This document shows, in pieces, positions 1 to 7,451 of a stretch of 11,531 nucleotides of DNA. Below the pieces are notes generated by a model. That model made no database searches. It was given only the letters and a program-made list of their open reading frames with translations, and was not told where the DNA came from. Source of the stretch: Crocinitomicaceae bacterium (lineage in GTDB: Bacteria > Bacteroidota > Bacteroidia > Flavobacteriales_D > Crocinitomicaceae); the NCBI GenBank assembly GCA_027084145.1, contig JALWLM010000404.1, positions 1-11,531 on the forward strand. The letters run 5' to 3'. Numbering within the stretch: the first letter of the stretch is position 1; each line of letters starts with the position of its first letter. A program made the translations under genes and the position numbers.

Positions 1-203
1 ACCATATGTAGCATTAAATCACCAATTTCTCCTTCTAGTGCATCCATGTCATTTTCAAGAATAGCGTCTGCTAACTCATATGTTTCTTCAATAGTAAGAT
101 GACGAAGGCTTTCAAATGTTTGTTTTTTATCCCAAGGACATTTTTCTCGTAAATCATCCATGATATCCAATAAGCGTTTAAAAGCAGTTAATCTTTTGTC
201 CAT
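1..203 (-). CDS. mazG: MazG nucleoside triphosphate pyrophosphohydrolase, N-terminal part (runs off the left edge)
   Basis: Reading the minus strand from the ATG at 203 gives 67 complete codons with no stop, so the gene continues beyond the window. Seen: the family hallmark CPWD at residues 22-25 followed by QT (28-29) and SLR (32-34), then E39, E40 and E43, and E59 with D62. These last five fit the EExxE...ExxD Mg-binding pattern of the MazG all-alpha NTP pyrophosphatases. Known: MazG hydrolyses (d)NTPs to NMP and pyrophosphate in the cytoplasm and is thought to clean the nucleotide pool. The start is well supported because homologues begin a similar distance before the CPWD motif. The gene is divergent from the envelope gene run and separated from it by only 38 bases. 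The second half of the protein cannot be assessed. Confidence 0.93.
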   Translation of the reverse strand, partial: MDKRLTAFKRLLDIMDDLREKCPWDKKQTFESLRHLTIEETYELADAILENDMDALEGEIGDLMLHM

Positions 204-214
204 GTTTTTTTTCA

Positions 215-222
215 CAAAGATA
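215..222 (-). promoter_or_regulatory. Candidate -7 element of mazG
   Basis: The minus strand reads TATCTTTG here, an exact match to the Bacteroidota -7 consensus TAnnTTTG. It lies 11 bases before the mazG ATG, which would leave a very short leader. No clear TTG -33 element is seen at the usual distance upstream, so this is a motif match only. Confidence 0.35.
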
Positions 223-229
223 TTCTTTA

Positions 230-237
230 TAATTTTG
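230..237 (+). promoter_or_regulatory. Candidate -7 element of the plus-strand gene run
   Basis: TAATTTTG matches TAnnTTTG exactly and points toward the GTG start at 242. It ends only four bases before that codon, so transcription from it would produce an essentially leaderless message. No well-placed TTG element is visible upstream. With the oppositely oriented match at 215-222 it would make this 38-base gap a compact divergent promoter. In AT-rich DNA the match could be chance. Confidence 0.25.
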
Positions 238-241
238 TAAG

Positions 242-1348
242 GTGAGAAATTATTTAATTCTATTTGTACTCTCTTTGTCACATTGGGCTTCTGCTCAATT
301 ATTTAAAGTCAATGATGTTTGGCTTGAAGGGCGTTATAAAATAGGTTTTTTAGTGGCTCATCATGAATTGATGGCACACCTTCCTCAGAAACACGCAAAA
401 GATTATTCGTTGTCTCTTGTTTTTCAAACAAGAGGGAATAAAGGATGGCAGAAGGCGTATAAATATCCGATGGTTGGATTAACGGCTTATTACAGTTCGG
501 TTGGAAACGATAAAGTTTTGGGGTATTATACAGGAGCGTTTGTTTTTTCGGAACTACCATTTATTAAAACGAATAAGATTTCTTTTTCAGCCAAAATAGG
601 AGTAGGAATTTCTTATACAAACAAAGTTTATGATTTAGAAGACAACAAATTAAATGTCGCAATAAGCACACCGATTAACGCCCGTGTTTCTATGGGATTA
701 ATGATGAGGAAGACCGTTTTTTCAAAACATCAATTATCCTTAGGAATAGACATAACACATTACTCTAATTCGTCTATAAAAATGCCTAACTTGGGAATTA
801 ATTTACCCTATATTAGTTTAGGATATACAACGAAAATAAAAGCGTCTAATTTTAAAGAAGAAAATAAAATCTTAGAAACCCCAAAATATTGGCAGTTTGG
901 TATTTTAGGTATTGCTTCGGTTAAAGAGTATGCTGTTATCGGCAGTAAAAAATATCCGGTTTTCGGTCTCAACTTTATGGGCAGAAGATTTTTTAATCAA
1001 AAAACAGCAATGGAGATTTCTCTTGATTTTTTTTCTAAACAGGCAATATTGGATTATTATCCGGAAATTTCTAAAACACAATGGGATATTTTCCAAATAG
1101 GTTTATTTGCGGGATATATACTTCCTTTTGACAGGCTTCATTTGATTACGGGAATGGGGTTTTATTTAAGAGATAAGTTTCAACCGGAAGATCCGTTTTA
1201 TCACCGTATAGGGATACGTTATATTACGAACAAAGGGTTGAATTTTAACCTTGTTTTAAAATCACACTGGGGAAGAGCAGATTATACGGAATTCGGAATA
1301 GGATATACAATTAGGAGAAATAGGATAAAAAAGATAAAAGATTTTTAA
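242..1348 (+). CDS. PagL-like acyloxyacyl hydrolase (outer-membrane lipid A 3-O-deacylase), double-length form
   Basis: A GTG start gives a clean signal peptide (residues 1-19, ending ASAQ). An in-frame stop lies at 230-232 and there is no ATG at a sensible position, so GTG is preferred. The mature part alternates hydrophobic and aromatic residues like an outer-membrane beta barrel. Residues 173-187 carry HYSN followed by PNLGIN; H173 and S175 fit the catalytic His and Ser of PagL, which removes the 3-O acyl chain of lipid A at the outer membrane. I could not place the third, acidic catalytic residue: the expected position, about 14 after the His, is N187. At 368 residues it is about twice the length of classical PagL. 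The second half (about 215-357) is again barrel-like and ends in HWGRADYTEFGIGY (342-355), which resembles the end of the first half but lacks the catalytic Ser. It is followed after 3 bases by the GIN lipoprotein gene, so the two are very likely cotranscribed. Confidence 0.78.
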   Translation: MRNYLILFVLSLSHWASAQLFKVNDVWLEGRYKIGFLVAHHELMAHLPQKHAKDYSLSLVFQTRGNKGWQKAYKYPMVGLTAYYSSVGNDKVLGYYTGAFVFSELPFIKTNKISFSAKIGVGISYTNKVYDLEDNKLNVAISTPINARVSMGLMMRKTVFSKHQLSLGIDITHYSNSSIKMPNLGINLPYISLGYTTKIKASNFKEENKILETPKYWQFGILGIASVKEYAVIGSKKYPVFGLNFMGRRFFNQKTAMEISLDFFSKQAILDYYPEISKTQWDIFQIGLFAGYILPFDRLHLITGMGFYLRDKFQPEDPFYHRIGIRYITNKGLNFNLVLKSHWGRADYTEFGIGYTIRRNRIKKIKDF

Positions 1349-1351
1349 GCA

Positions 1352-2089
1352 ATGAAATATATTTTTTATACAATCATATTATTTTTTCTGTTCTCTTGTA
1401 AAAAACCTGAAGACAGGAGGTGTTTTAAATCTATAGGAGATGAGATTTCCATTACTAGACAATTGGATGATTTTTCAAAAATCAAAATGGGGAAATTATT
1501 AAAGTTTAGAATGGTGCAAGACACCGTCAACAAAGTGATTTTGACCGGAGGAAAAAATTTACTCAACTTTATCCGTACAGATATTGAAAACGGTCAATTG
1601 ATTGTTGAAAATCAAAATAAATGTAATTTTTTAAGAAAATTCGACAAAAAAGTAACTGTTGAAGTACATTTTAAGAATGTTGTTAACATTGAATTTAATG
1701 GAAGTGAAGAAGTTGAAGCAGTCAATCAATTACAAACTGACTATCTATCTTTATACCTTTCGGACGGGTCGGGGAAATTTAACTTAAATGTTAATGCAAA
1801 AACACTTTACGTAATGATGGCTCATGGATTTGGTAATTTTGAAATCAAGGGCAATGTTGATTATTTGAGATTGGAGGTCAGAACAGCCGGGTTTGGATCT
1901 ACTTATGGATTACAAGTAAAAGATTCTATTCATGCAATATCTAAAACAGTTCAACCCATTAAAATCAATGCAAACAATTGTTTAATTAGAACACAGACAC
2001 ATAGTAGCGGTGATATTTGGTACATTGGCAATCCAACATTTATAGAACATTTTTCTTATGCTGAAGGAGAGTTAATCGATAAGAATTAA
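1352..2089 (+). CDS. Lipoprotein with head-GIN (DUF2807-type) domain
   Basis: The 245-residue product begins with a hydrophobic stretch ending in a lipobox, LFSC at residues 13-16. It should therefore be lipid-modified on C16 and membrane-anchored. The following residues are KK rather than Asp, which does not suggest retention in the inner membrane. From about residue 42 the chain is repetitive beta-strand sequence (FSKIKMGKLLKFRM, then VTVEVHFKNVVNIEFNGS near 105-122, then LSLYLSDGSGKFNLNV near 133-148). This is typical of the right-handed beta-helical head-GIN domain, often annotated as a putative autotransporter adhesin. The molecular function of this family is not established. Nothing catalytic is visible. 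The 3-base gap to the preceding PagL-like gene indicates cotranscription and a shared location at the outer membrane. Confidence 0.82.
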   Translation: MKYIFYTIILFFLFSCKKPEDRRCFKSIGDEISITRQLDDFSKIKMGKLLKFRMVQDTVNKVILTGGKNLLNFIRTDIENGQLIVENQNKCNFLRKFDKKVTVEVHFKNVVNIEFNGSEEVEAVNQLQTDYLSLYLSDGSGKFNLNVNAKTLYVMMAHGFGNFEIKGNVDYLRLEVRTAGFGSTYGLQVKDSIHAISKTVQPIKINANNCLIRTQTHSSGDIWYIGNPTFIEHFSYAEGELIDKN

Positions 2090-2122
2090 CTAACTTGCAA
2101 TGGTTATTTAAAACAAATTAGA

Positions 2123-2338
2123 ATGATGATAAAATTAATTTTGTTGGCAGTAGGTCTTTTATCTCTTGGGTTTGCGGGAATAGCAATAAAAATATGGGCA
2201 AAAAAAGGAGGGAAATTTGCAGGGACATGTGCGAGCAACAATCCTGTTTTGCAAGAAGAAGGTGCTGTTTGCGGCTTATGCGGGGCCAAGCCGGAAGAGC
2301 AGTGTAAAAGTGATGAAGTGGAATTACCTAAAGTGTAA
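2123..2338 (+). CDS. Small membrane-anchored protein with four cysteines, function unknown
   Basis: This 71-residue protein has a hydrophobic N-terminal segment (about 4-25) followed by positively charged KKGGK (27-31). The charge pattern favours a membrane anchor with the C-terminal part facing the cytoplasm, but an uncleaved or cleaved signal is possible. The short tail contains four cysteines: C36 in GTCASNNP, C50 and C53 in a CGLC motif, and C61. Their number and spacing could suit a zinc or iron-sulfur site, or redox disulfides. Similar small proteins annotated only as membrane or secreted protein are, as I recall, common in flavobacteria, so I consider it real and conserved. The start has two adjacent ATG codons (2123 and 2126). 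It lies 33 bases after the GIN gene and 83 before the OmpA gene, in the same direction. Confidence 0.75.
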   Translation: MMIKLILLAVGLLSLGFAGIAIKIWAKKGGKFAGTCASNNPVLQEEGAVCGLCGAKPEEQCKSDEVELPKV

Positions 2339-2421
2339 CGTCTTTTTTTTAAAGAATTATAAACAGAGAGGTTCCTTATTTTAGGAATAAAATTTGTTTA
2401 TGTTGTTATACCAAAAATAAA

Positions 2422-4479
2422 ATGATGCTTAGAACAATAGTCTTTTTTTTCTTTTTTATTTCTCTTTTCTCTTTTTCTCAAGAAGAATCGGAAAATTGTC
2501 TTCCACCTTCTAAGAAGGTGCAAAAGTTATTAAAAGAAGCAAAAAACGCCAAGGATATCCGAACAGCTGTTGATTATTATAATAAAGCGATAGAATTAGA
2601 TGATGAAAATGCATACCCGTATTTTGAGTACGCTAATTATGCATATAATAATGCTTTAAAGTTTTATGAGAAATATCCGCGACCCGAGAAAGGGGATAAA
2701 AGTTTGAAAAAAGCGGAGGAGATGTTTTTAAATACACTTGATGTTTGCAATGATTTTCATGCAGATTGTTTTTATTATTTAGGGGTTATTAATTTTGCAC
2801 AAGACGACAAAAAAGAAGCAATAAAATGGTTTAAGAAATTTAAAGAATATAAGCATAGTGATCCCGAACGTTATCCGGCAGATTATTCAACAAAAATAAA
2901 TGATGTTAACGAAGTGTTGAGTGATTTAGAAGATGAGTTGGTTGTTAAATCACAAAAAGTGCCATTTGAACCAAAATTGGTTAAGAAAGTGAGCACTGCA
3001 GATCAAGAATATTTTCCTATGATATCTCCTGATAACGAATTAATGTTTTTCACAAGAAAACTCAATCGACAAAATTTAGGGGATATTGTTTCAAATGTTG
3101 TAGAAGAAATTACTTATGCTAAAAGGGCTTCTATTTTTGATGAATTTACAGTTGGAGAACCATTACCCCATCCATTTAATGATGGGACATTTCAAAGCTA
3201 TGGTGCAGCGACTCTTTCAGTAGATAACAAAGAGATGATTGTATGCGCCTGTAAGAAAGAAGAGGTTTATGGCCAACCTTATATGAATTGTGATTTATAT
3301 AGCACAATTTATACAAAAACAGAAAAGGGGCCAACAGGTTATGAATGGACACCATTGAAAAACCTTGGAGAGAAGATCAATACACCTAACGGATGGGAAG
3401 CTCAACCCTCTCTTTCGGCAGATGGAAAAACATTGTTTTTTACTGCAAATCGTCCGGGAACAAGAGACAATGATATTTTTATCGCCAGAAGAAATGATAA
3501 GGGAGAGTGGGTAGATGTACGTCCTTTTGATGAAATCAATACAGAAGGAAAAGACAAAAGTCCTTTTTTACATCAAGATAGTGAAACACTTTATTTTGTG
3601 TCGGAAGTAACTAAAGACAGAAAAGGAGTGGGAGGCTTGGATATCTTTTATATGCGAAAAGAAAATGGAAAATGGACAAAACCTAAAAACATCGGGTATC
3701 CGATTAATTCAGAGAGTGATGAATTGGGGCTTTTCGTTTCAATAGATGGCAAACTTGCATATTTTTCTTCGAGAGATAAAGGAAATTGGAATATCTATTC
3801 ATTTGAACTTTATGAAGAGGCTCGTCCGCAAAACGTTGCTATAATAAAGGGGGAATTAGACGGAGAGAATATAGATAGCGCAACCATTGAAATTTTATAT
3901 GAGGGAACAGATGAAGTAACGAAAGTAAAAATTAATGGGAATGATGGAAAATATGCCGCTATTGTTAAGACAGATACTCCCGGAGATGTAATGGTTACTG
4001 TGAAGAAAAAGGGATATGCATTTGATTCTAAGATTATAAAAAAAGAAGAATTGTCGGCGGTTAAACCTGAAGAAGAGAAGAGAAAAGAAGTGAAAATAGA
4101 AGCAGGAACATTAGCTGTTAAAAAATTAAAACTTGGAGAACCTTATACGATTAATGACATATTGTTTCCAACCAACTCTGCAGAATTAAGCCGTAGAACA
4201 AGGTTTATTTTGAAAGGGTTTGCTAAATTTTTAAAAGAAAACCCTTCGGTAAAAGTAGTGATTCAAGGGCATACGGATGATGTTGGGGATGATGAAAAAA
4301 ACCTGTCTCTTTCTGAAAAAAGAGCGCAAAATGTGAAAAATTATTTAATCAGTTTAGGAGTTGAAAAGCAAAGGTTATCAGCAAAAGGTTATGGAGAAAC
4401 AAAGCCCAAAGTACCTAATACATCAGAGAAAAATAGAGCACAAAACAGAAGAACAGAATTTGTTATTATAGGCATGTAA
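2422..4479 (+). CDS. OmpA-family peptidoglycan-binding protein with TPR, PD40 propeller and regulatory-like domains (PorE-like)
   Basis: The 685-residue product starts with a Phe-rich signal peptide (1-20, ending SFSQ). A TPR-like helical region follows (about 30-170), with YYNKAIELDDENAYPYFEYA as the clearest repeat. Next come five PD40/WD40-like beta-propeller repeats (near 197-213, 258-277, 326-346, 379-396, 433-452; for example SADGKTLFFTANRPG). A carboxypeptidase-regulatory-like fold spans about 474-540 (GKYAAIV ... KKKGYAFDSK). The OmpA C-terminal domain is at about 577-685; D619 and R634, 15 apart, match the pair that binds diaminopimelate in peptidoglycan. Known: P. gingivalis PorE, a T9SS component, has this same domain order. 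Inferred: periplasmic, cell-wall-bound, possibly supporting T9SS. PorE is a lipoprotein, whereas no lipobox is seen here, and flavobacteria carry several such paralogues, so the PorE assignment is tentative. Its stop codon overlaps the next start by one base (TAATG). Confidence 0.88.
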   Translation: MMLRTIVFFFFFISLFSFSQEESENCLPPSKKVQKLLKEAKNAKDIRTAVDYYNKAIELDDENAYPYFEYANYAYNNALKFYEKYPRPEKGDKSLKKAEEMFLNTLDVCNDFHADCFYYLGVINFAQDDKKEAIKWFKKFKEYKHSDPERYPADYSTKINDVNEVLSDLEDELVVKSQKVPFEPKLVKKVSTADQEYFPMISPDNELMFFTRKLNRQNLGDIVSNVVEEITYAKRASIFDEFTVGEPLPHPFNDGTFQSYGAATLSVDNKEMIVCACKKEEVYGQPYMNCDLYSTIYTKTEKGPTGYEWTPLKNLGEKINTPNGWEAQPSLSADGKTLFFTANRPGTRDNDIFIARRNDKGEWVDVRPFDEINTEGKDKSPFLHQDSETLYFVSEVTKDRKGVGGLDIFYMRKENGKWTKPKNIGYPINSESDELGLFVSIDGKLAYFSSRDKGNWNIYSFELYEEARPQNVAIIKGELDGENIDSATIEILYEGTDEVTKVKINGNDGKYAAIVKTDTPGDVMVTVKKKGYAFDSKIIKKEELSAVKPEEEKRKEVKIEAGTLAVKKLKLGEPYTINDILFPTNSAELSRRTRFILKGFAKFLKENPSVKVVIQGHTDDVGDDEKNLSLSEKRAQNVKNYLISLGVEKQRLSAKGYGETKPKVPNTSEKNRAQNRRTEFVIIGM

Positions 4480-7439
4480 TGAAAAGTTTAAGAATAGGGT
4501 TTCATATTATTGTTTTATTGATTGTAGCTATCATTACGGGTAGTTGGATACAAACCGAACATCCCGAAAATCAAGTTGCCAATATTAAAAAACAAGAAAA
4601 GATTATTGATCCAACCACTCCTAATTCTGAATGGGTAAAAAAGAAATTAGAAGGGATGACTTTGGAAGAGAAAATAGCACAGTTTTTTATGATTAGAATG
4701 CTACCAAAGGGAAGTGAACAGCATTTTATCACACTTGAAAATATTATTAAAAAACATCAAATTGGAGGGTTAATTGTTTTTCAAGGAACAGAAGAACAAA
4801 TGCGAAAAGGGATGAATCGTCTTCAACGTATAAGTAAAACACCACTGTTAATTTCTATAGATGGGGAGTGGGGTTTAAGCATGAGGCTTTCTGATAAAGA
4901 ACGATTCCCTTATGCTTATACGATTGGCGCGGCTAACGATGAAAAATTGACCCAACTTCTTGGTGAAATGATGGGGCAAGAATGCAGAGAGGCGGGTGTT
5001 AACATGAATTTTACGCCTGTAGCAGATGTAAATAGTAACCCTAATAATCCGGTCATAGGATTTCGTTCGTTTGGAGAATATCCAAGGGACGTGGCAAAAC
5101 ATGTTGCCGCTATGGTAACAGGGATGGAGAAGCAGGGAGTGATGACAAGTATTAAACATTTTCCGGGGCATGGAGATACAGATGTGGATTCTCATAAAGA
5201 CTTACCTGTTGTCAATAACACATATTCACACATCAACGCCATTGATTTTTTTCCGTTTAGAGCAGGAATTAGAGCCGGAGCATCTACGGTAATGATAGCT
5301 CATTTAAAAGTGCCGGCATTAGACCCTTCAGGAACACCGAGTAGTTTGTCAAAGAAAATTATAAGAGGATATTTAAAAGAAAATCTTGGTTTTAAAGGTA
5401 TTGTAGTAAGTGATGCTTTGGAGATGAAAGCAATAGCAGATAGATATGGAGCGGTTGATGCTGTTGTTAAGGCTTTTGAAGCAGGGTGTGATATTTTATT
5501 ATTGCCCAAAAATGTTGGAGATGCAATTCAAGCAATTGCCAATAAGGTAAGAAAAGGAGAAATTGCAGAAGAAGAAATCAACAAAAGGTGTATCAAAATC
5601 TTAAACGAAAAATATAAGCGAATTATTCGTCCAATGGGATTTAAAAAATATACAAAAGGAGAAATACTTTTAGCAAAACGGCGCCTATACGAAAAAGCAA
5701 TTACCGTTTTAAAAAATGAAGATTCTTTATTGCCCATACAAAGATTTGACAAAAAAATGATTCACATCTCAATAGGAACAAGTCCTAAAAACTTAAACAG
5801 TTCGATGGATTGGGTGTCAAAGATAGAACACCATCACTTTAAGACAGGACAAGAAGCCCTAACAAATATGAAAGAGAAACTAAAAAAATATGATGTGATT
5901 TTCACTACATTTCACACCAAACGTGTTTCTCGAAGAGGAAATTACGGAATGCCTAAAGGATGGAGAGAATGGTTAAGATCATTACCGGAAGACAAAGGCA
6001 ATATTGTTACTCTTTTCGGGAATCCTTATGCTTTTGCAAATACAAACTTTGATCATATTAAAACAGTTGTTATTGCTTATGAGAATAATGAGCTTTCAAC
6101 AGAACGAACAGGTCAGTTCTTAATGGGAACCTTTGCCTCACAAGGGAAATTACCGGTAAGAATCAAAAACACATTTAAACTCGGAACAAGAATTGTCGTT
6201 CCTTCAGCAGGACGATTAAAGATGTCACAACCCGAGGAGTTGGGGATTAGCCCGCTAATGCTTCAAAAGATAGATTCTATTGCACTAAAAGGGATTCATG
6301 AAGAAGCATATCCGGGTTGTCAAGTTCAAGTAGCAGTTGACGGGAAGGTAATTTATCAAAAATCGTTCGGACATCATACTTATGAAAAGAAAACACCTGT
6401 TAAAAATGATGATGTTTATGATATTGCTTCTATTACTAAAATTGCCTCTTCTGTTTTATCACTAATGTGTTATGACAGTAAAAATGAATTTAGTTTAGAC
6501 CATACAATAGGTAGATATTTACCGGAATTAACGAAAAATACACCTTATTATCATTTGAAATTAAGACATGTATTAGCTCATCAAGCAGGATTAAAATCAT
6601 GGATTCCCTTTTATAAAGCGACACTAAAAGACGGCCAACTTAATCCGGAGATTTATTCGAAAGATTCTTCTGCGGTTTACAATACTCCCGTAGCTAAAGA
6701 TTTATGGATTATTGGATCATATAAAGATTCAATATTTCAAAAGATCTTATCTACTCCTTTAAGAAGAAGTAAAACATATAAATATTCTGATTTGGGATAT
6801 TATTTTATTCAACAAATCATAGAGAAAAAATCCGGACAACCACTTAACACCTTCGTTGAAGAAGAATTTTATAGACCTATGGGATTGACTAATATGCATT
6901 ATCTTCCTAAAAGATATTTTCCCTTAAGTCGAGTTGTCCCTACAGAGAATGATACCATTTTTCGAAAACGACTTATTCATGGATATGTCCATGATCAAGG
7001 GGCGGCCATGTTAGGGGGAGTAGGGGGACATGCAGGTTTGTTTTCCAATGCCAATGATTTGTCAAAATTGATGCAGATGTTTTTGAATAATGGAACTTAT
7101 GGGAATGTAGAATATATTGCTCCAGAGAAGGTAGAAGAATATACCAAATGTCAATTTTGTCCGACCAATAGAAGGGGTGCCGGATTCGATAAACCTACGG
7201 TAAATTTTAAGGGAGGTCCAACATGTAATTTAGTTTCACTATCCAGTTATGGACATTCTGGTTTTACAGGAACAATCGCATGGACGGATCCGGACAAAAA
7301 AATCAATTATGTTTTTCTTTCTAATAGAATTCACCCTAATGCAGAAAACTGGAAATTAATTCGGATGAATATTCGGACGGAGATACAGAAGGTCATTTAT
7401 GAAGCTGTAAATAACAGGAAACAAAGTATTGTTAATTAA
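4479..7439 (+). CDS. NagZ-type GH3 beta-N-acetylglucosaminidase fused to an AmiE/beta-lactamase-like serine hydrolase
   Basis: The 986-residue protein has an N-terminal hydrophobic segment (about 8-24) that is a signal peptide or membrane anchor, placing the enzyme in the periplasm. The GH3 domain (about 50-385) has the NagZ loop KHFPGHGDT (226-234) with the acid/base dyad D237 and H239, and the nucleophile D312 in VVSDALEM. A Rossmann-like GH3 C-terminal domain follows (about 400-570). The third part (about 585-975) is a serine hydrolase of the class C beta-lactamase family: SITK (S651, K654), YSD (769-771) and HSG (926-928). Known: in Bacillus subtilis, NagZ and the separate beta-lactamase-family amidase AmiE act in sequence on muropeptides. 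Inferred: this fusion cuts GlcNAc from MurNAc-peptides and then may release the peptide. The second activity could instead be an esterase or D-peptidase. It is translationally coupled to the gene upstream (1-base overlap), and bshA starts 12 bases downstream. Confidence 0.92.
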   Translation: MKSLRIGFHIIVLLIVAIITGSWIQTEHPENQVANIKKQEKIIDPTTPNSEWVKKKLEGMTLEEKIAQFFMIRMLPKGSEQHFITLENIIKKHQIGGLIVFQGTEEQMRKGMNRLQRISKTPLLISIDGEWGLSMRLSDKERFPYAYTIGAANDEKLTQLLGEMMGQECREAGVNMNFTPVADVNSNPNNPVIGFRSFGEYPRDVAKHVAAMVTGMEKQGVMTSIKHFPGHGDTDVDSHKDLPVVNNTYSHINAIDFFPFRAGIRAGASTVMIAHLKVPALDPSGTPSSLSKKIIRGYLKENLGFKGIVVSDALEMKAIADRYGAVDAVVKAFEAGCDILLLPKNVGDAIQAIANKVRKGEIAEEEINKRCIKILNEKYKRIIRPMGFKKYTKGEILLAKRRLYEKAITVLKNEDSLLPIQRFDKKMIHISIGTSPKNLNSSMDWVSKIEHHHFKTGQEALTNMKEKLKKYDVIFTTFHTKRVSRRGNYGMPKGWREWLRSLPEDKGNIVTLFGNPYAFANTNFDHIKTVVIAYENNELSTERTGQFLMGTFASQGKLPVRIKNTFKLGTRIVVPSAGRLKMSQPEELGISPLMLQKIDSIALKGIHEEAYPGCQVQVAVDGKVIYQKSFGHHTYEKKTPVKNDDVYDIASITKIASSVLSLMCYDSKNEFSLDHTIGRYLPELTKNTPYYHLKLRHVLAHQAGLKSWIPFYKATLKDGQLNPEIYSKDSSAVYNTPVAKDLWIIGSYKDSIFQKILSTPLRRSKTYKYSDLGYYFIQQIIEKKSGQPLNTFVEEEFYRPMGLTNMHYLPKRYFPLSRVVPTENDTIFRKRLIHGYVHDQGAAMLGGVGGHAGLFSNANDLSKLMQMFLNNGTYGNVEYIAPEKVEEYTKCQFCPTNRRGAGFDKPTVNFKGGPTCNLVSLSSYGHSGFTGTIAWTDPDKKINYVFLSNRIHPNAENWKLIRMNIRTEIQKVIYEAVNNRKQSIVN

Positions 7440-7451
7440 AAAAACATTGAA

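Noticed and set aside
2372..2387. Small inverted repeat TTCCT...AGGAA in the gap before the OmpA gene
   Set aside because: The stem is only five base pairs with a six-base loop and no following T tract, too weak to call a terminator or operator.
2442..2480. T-rich tract (including eight T in a row) in the signal peptide region of the OmpA-family gene, considered as a phase-variation site
   Set aside because: It encodes a Phe-rich hydrophobic core, the frame is intact, and eight-base T runs are common in AT-rich DNA such as this.
4875..5195. 106-codon open frame on the minus strand within the GH3 coding region
   Set aside because: It lies wholly inside a strongly supported gene with conserved catalytic motifs, has no domain signature, and is a by-product of the opposite-strand codons.
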